Positions 1 to 9,449 are shown, counted from the stretch's first letter. The stretch is DNA of 64,000 nt from Enterovibrio sp045679545 (GCF_045679545.1 NZ_CP166195.1:1364001-1428000); one strand, 5' to 3'. The notes: a model not told the origin generated them from the letters alone. A program made the numbers and translations.

Positions 1-1113
1 AACATCCGATAGCCATGCTTCAGCGTTTGGAAAATAGGCGGTATGGGTAGTTACATCACGGATCAACAACCGTTCAATCGATGGCTTTAGCACCTCTGAG
101 CTTTGTATTAATTCATCACACTTCGATTTACCCAGCATCGACTCAGCAAGCATCGATTCGCCAAAGATCGCGCGCACACCTGCTTCGAACATATCCCATG
201 TGCCAGGAATGCGTGTTCCACTCAACAAAGCGTGGTTGGGATCTTCACCCATCGCTTGAGTCATTCCATCTGGGTTAGCATCGAGATCTAAGAGTTTGCG
301 GATTCGATTGAGAATCGGATACAAATGCTTGGGCTCAGCCAATTGGATCTCAACCCGAAATCGGTTTCTGTCTGGTTCACACGTTGCCGTAAATTGGCCT
401 TTCTCAATCCCATGAAGGAAGGTTCTCCCATAACTTATTTCACTCAGCCATTCGACATTGGGAATGAGTCTTGCTTCCACAAACGCATGAAATTGCAGCC
501 AATCATAAGGCGGGCGATAACTGAGGGTGACGAAGAGTGAATTGGACGGTGATGTTCTCTTTCCTCGCACTTGGCTAGGAGACAGAGCGAGTTGTCGCTG
601 AAAGCAATCGTTAAAGCGCCGCACACTGTTAAAGCCAGAAGCAAAAGCAATGTCAGCGATAGATAAGGTGGTTTCATGGAGCAGTTTCTTAGCGAATAGA
701 ATTTGCTGATACTGTGCAAATTGCTTTGGGGAGCAGCCTAAAGATTCAGTGAATAACTTTCTTACGTAACGATCCGTAACGCCTAATCTTTCTGCCAAAT
801 CGGGAATGCTATTTTCCTGTAAATAGCCATCCTGAATGAGTTCAAGCGCACGTTTTAAGGTGGTTTTCTTGCCTAGCCATGCGGGTGAGCCTGGTGCGCT
901 ATCGGGTCGACAACGTAAACAAGGACGAAACCCCTGGGAGGCCGCTTCATATGCGCTTGAAAAGTAACGTACGTTCTCTTCTTTTGGTGGCGGAGCAGGG
1001 CAAATGGAACGGCAATAGATACCCGTAGTCAGCACTGCGGTGTAAAACAGCCCATCAAAACGCGCATCACGCGAAAGCCGTGCTTGTTGGAAGAGTGAAG
1101 GGTTTGTATCCAT
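1..1113 (-). CDS. alkA: Ada/AraC/AlkA fusion: DNA-3-methyladenine glycosylase II with Ada-type regulator domain (3' end outside window)
   Basis: Translating the minus strand from the ATG at 1113 gives at least 371 residues with no stop before the window edge. The N-terminus (about residues 10-75) is an Ada zinc-binding domain: cysteines in YCRSICP and in CLRCRPD form the four-Cys site. An AraC-type HTH follows (about 80-175, with the ASGFNSVRRFND signature). From about residue 185 an AlkA N-terminal domain begins (LSYRPPYDWLQF), and a glycosylase-like stretch (PGTWDMFEAGVRAIFG) runs to the edge. The family removes alkylated bases from DNA and can act as its own alkylation sensor. The segment after RAIFG is unlike the usual GQQVS helix. 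The C-terminal helix-hairpin-helix catalytic part is not visible, so activity cannot be judged. It is transcribed out of the window and has no partner on its 5' side. Confidence 0.85.
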   Translation of the reverse strand, partial: MDTNPSLFQQARLSRDARFDGLFYTAVLTTGIYCRSICPAPPPKEENVRYFSSAYEAASQGFRPCLRCRPDSAPGSPAWLGKKTTLKRALELIQDGYLQENSIPDLAERLGVTDRYVRKLFTESLGCSPKQFAQYQQILFAKKLLHETTLSIADIAFASGFNSVRRFNDCFQRQLALSPSQVRGKRTSPSNSLFVTLSYRPPYDWLQFHAFVEARLIPNVEWLSEISYGRTFLHGIEKGQFTATCEPDRNRFRVEIQLAEPKHLYPILNRIRKLLDLDANPDGMTQAMGEDPNHALLSGTRIPGTWDMFEAGVRAIFGESMLAESMLGKSKCDELIQSSEVLKPSIERLLIRDVTTHTAYFPNAEAWLSDV

Positions 1114-1320
1114 GACGTTCTACACCGTTAGTCTATCTGATGTCACTTTAGCATTTGTTGGGGGCTTGATTCGCCAGAATCGGAACTGAATAGTAAAAGG
1201 TAAAATATGAAGCGCATGCCCAAGCATCTTGAGTTTGTTTAGGTATATAGCGAAGCGAGGAAATGAAAGCGCGAGAAACTGGAAGCAGTCGAGCAGTGGA
1301 GGGGGAAGTGAAACAGAAAA

Positions 1321-1349
1321 GAAAACAGGCTGCTTGATTGCAGCCTGTT
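1321..1349 (-). terminator. Rho-independent terminator of the DUF3010 gene
   Basis: A perfect 10-bp stem, AACAGGCTGC at 1324-1333 paired with GCAGCCTGTT at 1340-1349, has a 6-nt loop. On the minus strand it is followed by a T-rich run (complement of the A-rich 1311-1324). It lies 8 bp past the stop codon of the gene at 1357-1779. Confidence 0.8.
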
Positions 1350-1356
1350 ATCGTCG

Positions 1357-1779
1357 TTACTTGTTCAAGTACGCACACGCAGTGGTAAACGCCAGTTCTT
1401 GGAACTGCTTTAGGCCCACTTCTTTTAGTGAAACCATTACTGGGCTGCGTTTTAGTGATTCTTTCATGGCTGAAGATGAAAACACCTCACAGTCCATGCC
1501 TTGAATAAGCTGAAGCGCCGCTTCTAACTTGAAGCCAATTGCACTACCCGCAAATTTGCCTTTCATTGGGCGTTCACGGATAACAATCTTGTCTACTTTG
1601 TAGTCAGTCATCAGCTGCGCGAATTGCTTTTGGAAGTGACGGATTTGTTCAGTGCTTGATCCATCAGTGATGGTAAATTTACGTGCACGACAATCAGGCA
1701 CATCGAACAGTCCTTCTTTAAGTTCCAACAGACAGATGTTCGCCTCATTGCTTTTAAAATCGACAGCACAAATTCGCAT
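1357..1779 (-). CDS. DUF3010 family protein
   Basis: This 140-residue soluble protein begins MRICAVDFKSNEANICLLEL. The open frame extends 20 codons further upstream, but family members start at this MRxC, so 1779 is chosen. The upstream sequence GGAATAAGA is a modest ribosome-binding site. The central RERPMKGKFAGSAIGFKLEAALQLI segment is typical of DUF3010 proteins of Vibrionaceae and related bacteria. The fold looks RNase H/RuvC-like: an early Asp in CAVDFKSN and an R-E-R strand, which is inference only. The biochemical function is unknown. It appears monocistronic, with its own terminator directly downstream. Confidence 0.8.
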   Translation of the reverse strand: MRICAVDFKSNEANICLLELKEGLFDVPDCRARKFTITDGSSTEQIRHFQKQFAQLMTDYKVDKIVIRERPMKGKFAGSAIGFKLEAALQLIQGMDCEVFSSSAMKESLKRSPVMVSLKEVGLKQFQELAFTTACAYLNK

Positions 1780-1927
1780 TTTTCTTATTCCACGAGTTAA
1801 TGAACCAAGCATTATAGGCAATAGTGGGTCACGGGTCATGGAGAAAGATGGTAACTCTGGCTGAATGCTGCTGTTTAAGGCAAAAAAATGTGAGTTTTCG
1901 TATTCTCAGAAGAAAATTTAGGAGGGA

Positions 1928-3082
1928 TTATCGAAATTCGCTGAAATTGGTTTTGAGTTTTGCTTCCGTCAAACCCCGAACGATCTTCAAATCAGGGCGC
2001 TTTCTCATGTCAATGTACTCAACTTCGCGAAAAGCATCTGTGCGTGCAGAGTAGAAAAGCTTTACGGTCGGCGTCATGAGATCTTCTGGATTTTCTTTGC
2101 ACACTAAACCGACACGACCATTACTTAGTTCAACGACAGAGCCGACAGGGTAAAACCCAATACATCGGATAAATTTCTTGAGCAAATCGGCGTCAAGATG
2201 AAAGGGCGTTAAACCTATCATGATTTTAAACGCTTCAGAGGGAGAAAGTGCGGGTTTATAGCAGCGCTCAGCAGTCAGTGCATCGTAGATATCAACAATA
2301 CAAGACATCCGGCCAATGAGGGGAAGCTCATCACCTTTCAGGCCATTTGGATAACCATTCCCGTCGATCTTCTCGTGATGCATTAAACTCACGTTTTTAC
2401 TGATTGTCGGCAGGTCTGTCATGTTATCGAGCACGGGTTGAGAAAGCGTTTGATGTTCTTTCATGTGCACAAACTCTTCGTCAGTAAGCTTACCCGGTTT
2501 GTTTAGCACTTCATCTCGAACCAAAATCTTGCCGATGTCATGAACCAAGCCACCCACAGCTAAATCTTCGAGGGTTGCTCGGTCTAGTTCCAAAAAGCGC
2601 CCAAAATTCACCAAATGAAAAGCAACGTTCATGGAGTGTTCAAGCAGATATGCGCTTTTCTCACGAATACCACTTATCCAAAGCACAGCTTCTCGGCGCT
2701 CAAAAATATTTTCCACGATGTCGGCGCTGATTTCTTTTACTGGCTCGATATCGACTGGCTTATTTTCGTAGACATCCCTAAGCAATTTGCTGAGCTGTTT
2801 TTTAGATTTATCGACGAGCTCTTTGGCTATTGCAAACTCATCGTTGCCAGTTATTGAGGAGTGTTTGCCGACTTTGGTTTCTTTGTAACGAATATCTTCG
2901 TCCGATGTAATCTGATCGGCATCGATGTAAACGAACATCACGCCCTTTGCGCGCAGGTTATCGATGGTGTCCTGTCTTCGGATAAAGCCCGGTTTTTTCA
3001 TTTTGGTACGTGCACTTTGAGATTCGATCTGCTCGACATACATTCCAATCTCAACGTTATCAATGTCGACTTTTTGCAGCAT
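1928..3082 (-). CDS. DUF3391 + HD-GYP domain protein, probable c-di-GMP phosphodiesterase
   Basis: The product is 384 residues. An N-terminal DUF3391-type module (about 1-110, beginning VDIDNVEIGMYVEQIE) is followed by an HD-GYP domain (about 130-320). The catalytic motifs are visible: HD at 181-182 in LVHDIGK, H at 209-210 in MKEHQ, the HHE at 235-237 and the GYP at 243-245 in GNGYPNGLKG. HD-GYP enzymes hydrolyse cyclic di-GMP to GMP through a bi- or tri-nuclear metal site and typically lower biofilm formation and raise motility. No membrane segment or sensor domain is present, so it is cytoplasmic. No partner gene adjoins it. Two other c-di-GMP proteins are encoded at 19.3-24.3 kb. Confidence 0.93.
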   Translation of the reverse strand: MLQKVDIDNVEIGMYVEQIESQSARTKMKKPGFIRRQDTIDNLRAKGVMFVYIDADQITSDEDIRYKETKVGKHSSITGNDEFAIAKELVDKSKKQLSKLLRDVYENKPVDIEPVKEISADIVENIFERREAVLWISGIREKSAYLLEHSMNVAFHLVNFGRFLELDRATLEDLAVGGLVHDIGKILVRDEVLNKPGKLTDEEFVHMKEHQTLSQPVLDNMTDLPTISKNVSLMHHEKIDGNGYPNGLKGDELPLIGRMSCIVDIYDALTAERCYKPALSPSEAFKIMIGLTPFHLDADLLKKFIRCIGFYPVGSVVELSNGRVGLVCKENPEDLMTPTVKLFYSARTDAFREVEYIDMRKRPDLKIVRGLTEAKLKTNFSEFR

Positions 3083-3572
3083 TGATGTGGGCTCCGTATC
3101 AATGTTCTAATCGTTGTTGTTCAAAGGTGAAAAAGACCAATGTTTAAAGCGTGGCAGATGATGATGAACAAAAATTGCTTCTAATGATGAGTATAACTAT
3201 ATACAAAATACGAGAATTTGGTTCAATTAAGAGACAAAATGCTCTTTTTTGCAGGGTATTAGCAGTACAGCATTCTGAAAAACGGTGTTTCAATGGTCTA
3301 ATACACACTCGATAGGTTCATGATAACAAGTGGCTTTTGAACAAAACACGGCTATGTCGCGAATGCCAGCACAATGAAGATTCATGACGCCTTTCTAAAG
3401 GGTCACCGTATTCTAAGTGAAGTGATTCAAAAGCAAAGTACGAGTTGATATGACACGACAAATTAATGTGAGCAATCTCACGTATTTGGTTTGATTCGTG
3501 TTCATAGTCTCTATAGAGTGCGTGTTCGATTTGGCGCAGTGGTCGCCTTTTTTTGATTTTTGGGCTTAATCA
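3083..3572. other. Intergenic region between divergent HD-GYP and Nudix genes
   Basis: This 490-bp AT-rich stretch has no credible reading frame. It should hold the promoters of both divergent genes. A weak candidate for the Nudix gene is TTGATT at 3491 with TATAGA at 3512, but the spacing is only 15 bp. A 10-bp palindrome CTCTATAGAG sits at 3509-3518. Confidence 0.4.
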
Positions 3573-4094
3573 ATGCGAACACTTAAAACCGCAACTCACC
3601 CAGACGTGCACACGCTTGAAGACAAATCTGTGTTTCATCGACTCGCCTCAAGAGCGATTGTCGTTCGTGGCACTGACATTTTGTTGCTGTTTACTGAGCG
3701 ATACCACGATTATTCTTTGCCGGGGGGTGGCGTTGACTCAGGCGAGAATGAAGTTGATGGTCTAATCCGTGAATTGAAAGAAGAAACAGGCGCTCAGAAC
3801 GTTCGCAATATTCGTCCTTTTGGTGCTTATGAAGAATTTCGACCATGGCACAAACCGGATTACGACGTCATGCACATGGTGTCTAAGTGCTTTTGGTGTG
3901 ATATTGATGAAGAGCTTGGTGAGGTGTCGCTAGAGGACTATGAAGTTAAAAACGGCATGCGTCCTGTTTGGGTGAATATTCATGAAGCGATAACCCATAA
4001 CAAGGAAACGATGGCGAAAAGCGATAAGCAGGGGCTGTCGGTTGAACGTGAAACATTTTTGCTAGAACGTATTGCTCGCGAGATTGCGTGCTAA
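3573..4094 (+). CDS. Nudix hydrolase
   Basis: The 173-residue protein carries a complete Nudix box (GX5EX7REUXEEXGU) at about residues 53-75: GGVDSGE, then REL, then KEETGA. Nudix enzymes hydrolyse nucleoside diphosphates linked to another group; the substrate cannot be told from sequence. The start codon is not preceded by a strong ribosome-binding site, but the N-terminus fits the domain. It lies alone between divergent and convergent neighbours, ending 55 bp before the stop of lpxR. Its own terminator is unclear, because the hairpin at 4106-4124 has its T-run on the other strand. Confidence 0.88.
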   Translation: MRTLKTATHPDVHTLEDKSVFHRLASRAIVVRGTDILLLFTERYHDYSLPGGGVDSGENEVDGLIRELKEETGAQNVRNIRPFGAYEEFRPWHKPDYDVMHMVSKCFWCDIDEELGEVSLEDYEVKNGMRPVWVNIHEAITHNKETMAKSDKQGLSVERETFLLERIAREIAC

Positions 4095-4100
4095 CACGAT

Positions 4101-4124
4101 CAAAAAGGCTGGGAGACCCAGCCT
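4101..4124 (-). terminator. Terminator of the lpxR gene
   Basis: A perfect 8-bp stem, AGGCTGGG (4106-4113) with CCCAGCCT (4117-4124), has a 3-nt loop. On the minus strand TTTTTG follows, which terminates the gene at 4150-5052. The plus-strand side has no T-run, so any effect on the Nudix transcript is doubtful. Confidence 0.75.
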
Positions 4125-4149
4125 AAATCGTTACCACATGCGTGGGCAA

Positions 4150-5052
4150 CTAGTAGCGATAGAAAAGCGTAAAGCTACCATAGCCATGCACATCAAGACG
4201 CGATGTCTCAAACTGCTTGCTATATCCAGTCACAGAAGCCACTGCTCCCCATTGTTGCGAATACCAAGAAAAACCGCCCGAGATAGCAGCCTGATTGGTC
4301 TCAATACTCAATTCATCATTTTCTGGCGGCTTATCACCTTCAATGGTGATATCGCTAAAGCGATAGCGAGCCTCAACCGTTGTGAAGAAGAAAAAGCCAT
4401 TGTTACTGTGGCTCAGCATGCCGATATCTACTGCGTTTTGTGCGATGACAGAGGTCGATCCAAAAGTATTCCCAAGGTCCAAACCGATGCGATAGGTGCC
4501 ACCCACTGCAACCTCGCTTTGAAAGTTACCGCCTTGACCTCGGCCAAACACACTGAATTCACCAATATGGCTGCGCGAAACCAATTGGTGTGCTTCAACG
4601 GCGACTTGATAGACGAATTCGTCTTCAATTTGGTACTCCCAACCTTGAGGGTCGGTCGAGCCGACTGTTTTGTGCACAAATGATTGAGCGGAGTCTGCTG
4701 CAGAGCTAGGGCCAACAGTGCCTAGCATCAAGCTGCTTTTGTAGGCCGTCCTGTCAGTTTGGTGATACGCCCGACCTTGCGCATAGAGTAAACCAGCGTA
4801 TGGACGTTCATTTGGTTGTGGCGTTTTGAACTCAATGTCCGTTGGCGTCCACATCTGGGACGCGATTTCGACACTATAGCCGATTGTTGCCGGATCTGAT
4901 GACCAACGCAGTCCGAGGCCACTGGTGTAGTCTCTGTCCGTGCCCAGTGCGCCATCGTTATCAAAAGTTAAAGAAATGCTGGCCGCATGAACTGAAAAGC
5001 TAAGCAAAGGGGCTGCTACGATCGCAGCACCTAAAATTCGGCGTGATAACAT
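4150..5052 (-). CDS. lpxR: LpxR-type lipid A 3'-O-deacylase (DUF2219), outer membrane
   Basis: The 300-residue precursor has a signal peptide (about 1-23, cleavage after VHA). The mature part resembles Salmonella LpxR throughout. It has an early Asn-Asp pair (TFDNDG), DRDYTSGLGLRW, a GTVGPSS segment, QSFVHKTVG containing the His at the place of the catalytic His, then WEYQIEDE. It ends in a tyrosine strand FTLFYRY typical of an outer-membrane beta-barrel C-terminus. LpxR removes the 3'-acyloxyacyl chain of lipid A at the outer leaflet, which changes endotoxin recognition and permeability. It stands alone with its own terminator. Identification rests on motif order; enzyme activity is inferred. 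Confidence 0.85.
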   Translation of the reverse strand: MLSRRILGAAIVAAPLLSFSVHAASISLTFDNDGALGTDRDYTSGLGLRWSSDPATIGYSVEIASQMWTPTDIEFKTPQPNERPYAGLLYAQGRAYHQTDRTAYKSSLMLGTVGPSSAADSAQSFVHKTVGSTDPQGWEYQIEDEFVYQVAVEAHQLVSRSHIGEFSVFGRGQGGNFQSEVAVGGTYRIGLDLGNTFGSTSVIAQNAVDIGMLSHSNNGFFFFTTVEARYRFSDITIEGDKPPENDELSIETNQAAISGGFSWYSQQWGAVASVTGYSKQFETSRLDVHGYGSFTLFYRY

Positions 5053-5173
5053 AAAATCCTTATTGTCGTGTTGGCGGAAGTAATACCGTCAATTTAGCGA
5101 CTTATACTCGTTTTACCTCTTATGCTATATCATTCAGCGTATTCTGACGATGCTGGTTTCCAAGGAGAGTGAT

Positions 5174-6028
5174 TTGCTACAGATAAATGATGTACTCATT
5201 AATGCCGAGTGGTTGCGGAATAACCTAGGCGCACCGAACCTTAGAGTGATAGATGCCAGTACCTTTATGCCGGGCAGTCCGAGAAACGGAGAGCAAGAAT
5301 GGGCAACAAAGCGTATTCCTGGCGCGGTTTACTTCGATTTTGATAAAAAAATCGTCGATAAAAGTTCGTCAGTTCCTCACACATTGCCAACGCCAGCTCA
5401 CTTTGAGGCATGCGTGAGCGAGCTCGGCATCAAAAACACTGATGCGTTAGTGGTGTATGACAGTGCAGGGATCTTCTCTGCGCCACGTGTGTGGTGGATG
5501 TTTAAAATCATGGGGCATCAGTCAGTGGCGGTGCTTGATGGTGGGCTTCCTGCTTGGGAATCAATTGGCGGTTCACTCGACACGAAAGCACCGGCGGTGC
5601 CAGAATCAACCGTTTACAAAGCCAACTTTCAACCCGAACGTGTGATAGACAAAACAGCGCTTCTGGCGGGTATTGAGTCGTCGTCGCTCAATGTCATTGA
5701 TGTTCGACCAAGCGATCGCTTTAGTGGGCGTGTGACCGAGCCTAGAGCTGGTGTTCGAAGTGGTCATATGCCTAACGCAAAGAATCTGCCATTTGGTGCG
5801 TTACTTGAAAATGGCAAATACAAAAACAAGGCGCAGCTACAAACGATCTTGAATTCGGTGCTTTCTTCAGACTTACCTAACGTATCATCCTGTGGTTCTG
5901 GTGTGACGGCATGCATACTGACTTTAGCGAGTGAATTCGCGTTAAATGTGCCCGTGATTGTTTATGACGGTTCATGGACGGAATGGGGCAGTGATGCATC
6001 GCTTCCGATTGTGTCAGATAGCCACTAG
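5174..6028 (+). CDS. sseA: 3-mercaptopyruvate/thiosulfate sulfurtransferase (two rhodanese domains)
   Basis: Two rhodanese domains cover about 284 residues. The C-terminal active-site loop is CGSGVTA, the signature of 3-mercaptopyruvate sulfurtransferases rather than thiosulfate rhodaneses (CRxGxR). The enzyme moves a sulfane sulfur from mercaptopyruvate to thiophilic acceptors in the cytoplasm. Start choice: an ATG exists in frame at 5150 but has no Shine-Dalgarno. The TTG at 5174 follows AAGGAG (5162-5167) with 6-nt spacing and begins close to where homologues start (LINAEWL), so TTG is preferred. It is monocistronic with a strong terminator. Confidence 0.9.
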   Translation: MLQINDVLINAEWLRNNLGAPNLRVIDASTFMPGSPRNGEQEWATKRIPGAVYFDFDKKIVDKSSSVPHTLPTPAHFEACVSELGIKNTDALVVYDSAGIFSAPRVWWMFKIMGHQSVAVLDGGLPAWESIGGSLDTKAPAVPESTVYKANFQPERVIDKTALLAGIESSSLNVIDVRPSDRFSGRVTEPRAGVRSGHMPNAKNLPFGALLENGKYKNKAQLQTILNSVLSSDLPNVSSCGSGVTACILTLASEFALNVPVIVYDGSWTEWGSDASLPIVSDSH

Positions 6029-6058
6029 ATATTTGCTTAGTGCGTGTTAACCGTATTT

Positions 6059-6087
6059 AAAACCTCCTAATCAGGAGGTTTTTTTGT
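6059..6087 (+). terminator. Terminator after sseA
   Basis: An 8-bp stem, AACCTCCT (6061-6068) with AGGAGGTT (6073-6080), has a 4-nt loop and is followed by TTTTTGTTT on the plus strand. Confidence 0.85.
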
Positions 6088-6281
6088 TTGCATTCATGCA
6101 AGAAGCAGCAAGAAAAATTGGCAATTTCTTGTGCTACAAAACTGAAAACTTAGTTTTTAGGGTGGATTAGATCAAAGATGAAGTGGTATACAGTTTGTAA
6201 GCAAGTATTAATGGTTACAATGCATTAACAATATGTTATGACTGGACTCATGTTGTTGATTAATCAAAATGGAGCAGCAAC

Positions 6282-7934
6282 TTGACGAATCAAATCGCGA
6301 TGACAACAAACAATGTTTTACTCCCTGAGCGAATTCAAAAGCTTGTTCAAGCGTTATCGAGTGGCGTTTATGAACGAGAGAACACCATTCGTCTGTGTCT
6401 GCTCGCTGCGCTAAGTGGTGAAAGTGTCTTTTTGCTAGGCCCGCCGGGAATAGCCAAAAGCTACATCGCTAAAAGGTTGATTCAAGCCTTTGATGACAGC
6501 ACTTTCTTTGAGTACCTGATGACCCGCTTCTCCACGCCGGAAGAAGTGTTTGGGCCGCTTTCGATTCAAGAGCTAAAAGACAACGGGAAGTATGTCCGCT
6601 TAACGGAAGGCTATTTGCCATCGGCAGACGTGGTGTTTCTGGATGAGATCTGGAAAGCCGGCCCAGCGATCTTGAACACCTTATTGACCGTTGTAAATGA
6701 AAGGGTGTTTAGAAATGGTAGCGAAGTGCTACCTGTCCCTATGCGTTTACTCGTTACCGCATCGAATGAACTGCCAGAACCCGATAGTGGCCTTGATGCG
6801 CTATACGATCGCATGCTGGTGCGTATTTTTGTCAACCGAATTCAAGAGAAAAGCAATTTCAAACGCCTTTTGACCGGCGACACTGGCGAGGCGGCTATTG
6901 AGATTGGGGCGGACATCTCCATCAAAGCGCATGAATACATGCAATGGCAGCGTCAAATCGATCAGATTTCACTTTCTGATGACGTATTCGAAAAAATCTA
7001 CGCATTGAAAATGTTGCTGGAAACAGAAGCTGAGGATGCCACCCATTCCTTCCCTGTAGAAGAGCTCTATATTTCTGACAGACGCTGGAAAAAGGCCGTG
7101 CGCTTGCTCAAAGCCAGTGCGTTCTTTAATGGGCGTAAGGATGTTAATCCTGTTGATCTATTGCTGCTGCAGGAGTGCTTATGGCATAGCCCCGAATCTC
7201 GTATTGTTGTCGGCAAAGTGATGCGTCAGTTCGCCGAACAAATCTGTTTAAACCAACAGGAATCGTTGGCGATAGCAATGGAAGCGAGTGAAGACGTGAA
7301 AATATTGGCTGAAGAAATCGTCGAAACGATTGGTCATGCGGTCGACACAGAACTCTCCATGCGCAAAGAGAAATACAAAGTTGACCTGAGTAAAGCGCGT
7401 CGTTATTCCGTCAATACGGCCAATGATTTAATCAAACTGGTGATGTTGGACAGTAACCCTTCAGTCTCTGAGAAAGAGAAGGGGGACAGTCGGTGGGTGT
7501 ATGTTGACGCGACAGAGTTTGAGAAGAAGATTAAGAACGGTCCTTGTGACGTTTACGGGTACGTAAATAAAAACCCAAATCTGTGTATGCTAAAATTTGA
7601 TGTAGATGGTGAACACAGCTTGATGATTAAAGACATCGCTAATCGCCCTGTCCCTGTGGCGATTGCGGGTGTAGATGATAACGATCAGCAAGCTTTTGCT
7701 GAATGGCAGAGCAAAAATGAAGCGGCAATCAAAAAGATTGAGAATGCGAAACACCTGATCCGTATTGCACGGGTTCAGCTAAACGCCGCGTTACCGCATC
7801 ATTTCGCTAATTCTGAGCTTTTAGAGCTTCTCGCAAGCAGCATTACCGATGCGGAAGAGTCGTTGCAGCGCCAGACGACAAAATTCGATAAGAGTGCATT
7901 TCGAGTTCGAATGCTTGCCGAATACTTCGCTTAA
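6282..7934 (+). CDS. ravA: RavA, MoxR-family AAA+ ATPase
   Basis: The 550-residue protein matches E. coli RavA along its ATPase core: Walker A GPPGIAKS (about residues 52-60), the signature YLMTRFSTPEEVFGPLSI, Walker B VVFLDEIWKAGP and the sensor region ASNELPEPDSGLDALYDRM. RavA is a hexameric MoxR ATPase. With ViaA it acts on membrane-associated respiratory complexes, and in E. coli it also binds the inducible lysine decarboxylase. The start is TTG at 6282, preceded by GGAG at 6271-6274; the in-frame ATG at 6300 has no ribosome-binding site. viaA begins 6 bp after the stop, so the two are cotranscribed. The C-terminal half is less conserved, as expected for the family. Confidence 0.95.
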   Translation: MTNQIAMTTNNVLLPERIQKLVQALSSGVYERENTIRLCLLAALSGESVFLLGPPGIAKSYIAKRLIQAFDDSTFFEYLMTRFSTPEEVFGPLSIQELKDNGKYVRLTEGYLPSADVVFLDEIWKAGPAILNTLLTVVNERVFRNGSEVLPVPMRLLVTASNELPEPDSGLDALYDRMLVRIFVNRIQEKSNFKRLLTGDTGEAAIEIGADISIKAHEYMQWQRQIDQISLSDDVFEKIYALKMLLETEAEDATHSFPVEELYISDRRWKKAVRLLKASAFFNGRKDVNPVDLLLLQECLWHSPESRIVVGKVMRQFAEQICLNQQESLAIAMEASEDVKILAEEIVETIGHAVDTELSMRKEKYKVDLSKARRYSVNTANDLIKLVMLDSNPSVSEKEKGDSRWVYVDATEFEKKIKNGPCDVYGYVNKNPNLCMLKFDVDGEHSLMIKDIANRPVPVAIAGVDDNDQQAFAEWQSKNEAAIKKIENAKHLIRIARVQLNAALPHHFANSELLELLASSITDAEESLQRQTTKFDKSAFRVRMLAEYFA

Positions 7935-7940
7935 GGAGGC

Positions 7941-9392
7941 ATGATGATCAGTCCAGAAAGTTTGCAGTTGGGGATGATGCTCGCCGAAACAGGTATGTTG
8001 GAGCATGCTGTCACTGAGGTGATGGCTAAGCCACAACTCCTACTTATGACCGAGGCCAGCCCTTCAGCGAAAACAGCGGTTCGTCGCCACATTCGTAAGT
8101 GGCGACATTCTGTAAAACGTCGACTAAGTAACGATTGTATTACGGAAGAACTCAAGCAGGAGATCGCGCTATACCAAGAGGCGGTTCAGCTCACGCAGCA
8201 TGAGTTCACGCAAAATTCCAAAGGCATTATCAAGCAGCTTGAGGGGAAGTCTGAATTTTATCTGCAAGCGCGCCGGATGCTGGAAAAAAACATTTCTCAA
8301 GAAACGCCCATGTTTCAGTCGTACTTCTGCAATAAATGGTATGAGCATCTCGCTGCGTCGATTAAAAACGCACAGCATAAAGAACTTGAAGCGCATACCG
8401 ATAAATTGCTGAATGAGCTTTATCAGCGGATTGAAACCTACAAAACGTTAGAGAACGTTGAAGAGCGTGGCACATTAGAAAAAGTGGGCCGACTGTGGGA
8501 CTTGGCATCATCAAAGGTCACTCAGTCTGATGTCGAATTGCTAAAGCAATTTGTCGCTTTCCTCAAAGACAATCAAGATTTACAAGAGATAGCACAAACA
8601 CTCGGTCGAATGGCCAATGACGTGGATGATCCTTCACTGCATCGATCGCCTGCTGAAGAGCTGAAAATGGTGGAAGAGCCTGCAGACAACGTCGCAGACG
8701 ACATTGTGGGTATTCACCAAAGTGACAATCTGGAAAAGTTGGTTCCCAATGAAATTATCTATTTGGCGGAACCAGCACTCGAAATTCTGTTTTACAAACA
8801 TTTCGCCGATAAGCGATTACTGACCTACCGTATGCAAGGCATGCAGCGATCGCTTCGCAAGATCAAAGCATTCAAGCCAGAAAGCAAAAAGGTTGAGATC
8901 GAAAAAGGGCCCTTTTTGATTTGTGTCGATGCATCTGGCTCGATGAGCGGTTTTCCGGAGCAGTGCGCCAAAGCCATGGCTTATGCATTGATGCAGATTG
9001 CCGTGAAAGAAGATCGTGATTGCACCGTGATGATTTTCTCTACTGATCACATTTGCTATGAATTGACGGGTGAGGGCGGCTTGAAAGAAGCCCTCAATTT
9101 TCTCTCTTACAGTTTTCATGGTGGGACGGATCTAGCGCCAGTATTGACGCATTCTATTGACCTTATGGGTACTGACAAATACCGTAATGCTGATCTGGTT
9201 GTGATTTCAGACTTTATAGCACCTGAGCAGCCTAGAGAAGTGCAAAAGCAAGTCAGCGCACTGAAGCAGCAGCACAATCGCTTTCATGCGGTTAACTTGT
9301 CTAAATACGGCAACCCAAAACTGATGAGCATGTTTGATCATGTATGGGATTATCATCCGTCACTGATGGGACGTTTGTTGAAGCGCTTCTAA
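7941..9392 (+). CDS. viaA: ViaA, VWA-domain partner of RavA
   Basis: The 483-residue product starts at ATG 7941 (a second ATG is at 7944) behind a strong AAGGAGG. The N-terminal two thirds is helical. The C-terminal VWA domain has the MIDAS motif DASGSMSG at about residue 330, then FHGGTDLAPVL and VVISDFIAPEQP, matching E. coli ViaA motif for motif. ViaA stimulates RavA ATPase, and the complex modulates respiratory enzymes and aminoglycoside sensitivity in E. coli. It is the second gene of the ravA-viaA operon, closed by a strong terminator. Confidence 0.95.
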   Translation: MMISPESLQLGMMLAETGMLEHAVTEVMAKPQLLLMTEASPSAKTAVRRHIRKWRHSVKRRLSNDCITEELKQEIALYQEAVQLTQHEFTQNSKGIIKQLEGKSEFYLQARRMLEKNISQETPMFQSYFCNKWYEHLAASIKNAQHKELEAHTDKLLNELYQRIETYKTLENVEERGTLEKVGRLWDLASSKVTQSDVELLKQFVAFLKDNQDLQEIAQTLGRMANDVDDPSLHRSPAEELKMVEEPADNVADDIVGIHQSDNLEKLVPNEIIYLAEPALEILFYKHFADKRLLTYRMQGMQRSLRKIKAFKPESKKVEIEKGPFLICVDASGSMSGFPEQCAKAMAYALMQIAVKEDRDCTVMIFSTDHICYELTGEGGLKEALNFLSYSFHGGTDLAPVLTHSIDLMGTDKYRNADLVVISDFIAPEQPREVQKQVSALKQQHNRFHAVNLSKYGNPKLMSMFDHVWDYHPSLMGRLLKRF

Positions 9393-9416
9393 GTTCGAAC
9401 ACAAAATGTAATCGAT

Positions 9417-9449
9417 AAAGCCCCATGATTAGCACATGGGGCTTTTTTA
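9417..9449 (+). terminator. Terminator of ravA-viaA
   Basis: An 11-bp stem, AAAGCCCCATG (9417-9427) with CATGGGGCTTT (9435-9445), has a 7-nt loop and ends in a T-run on the plus strand. Confidence 0.88.
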
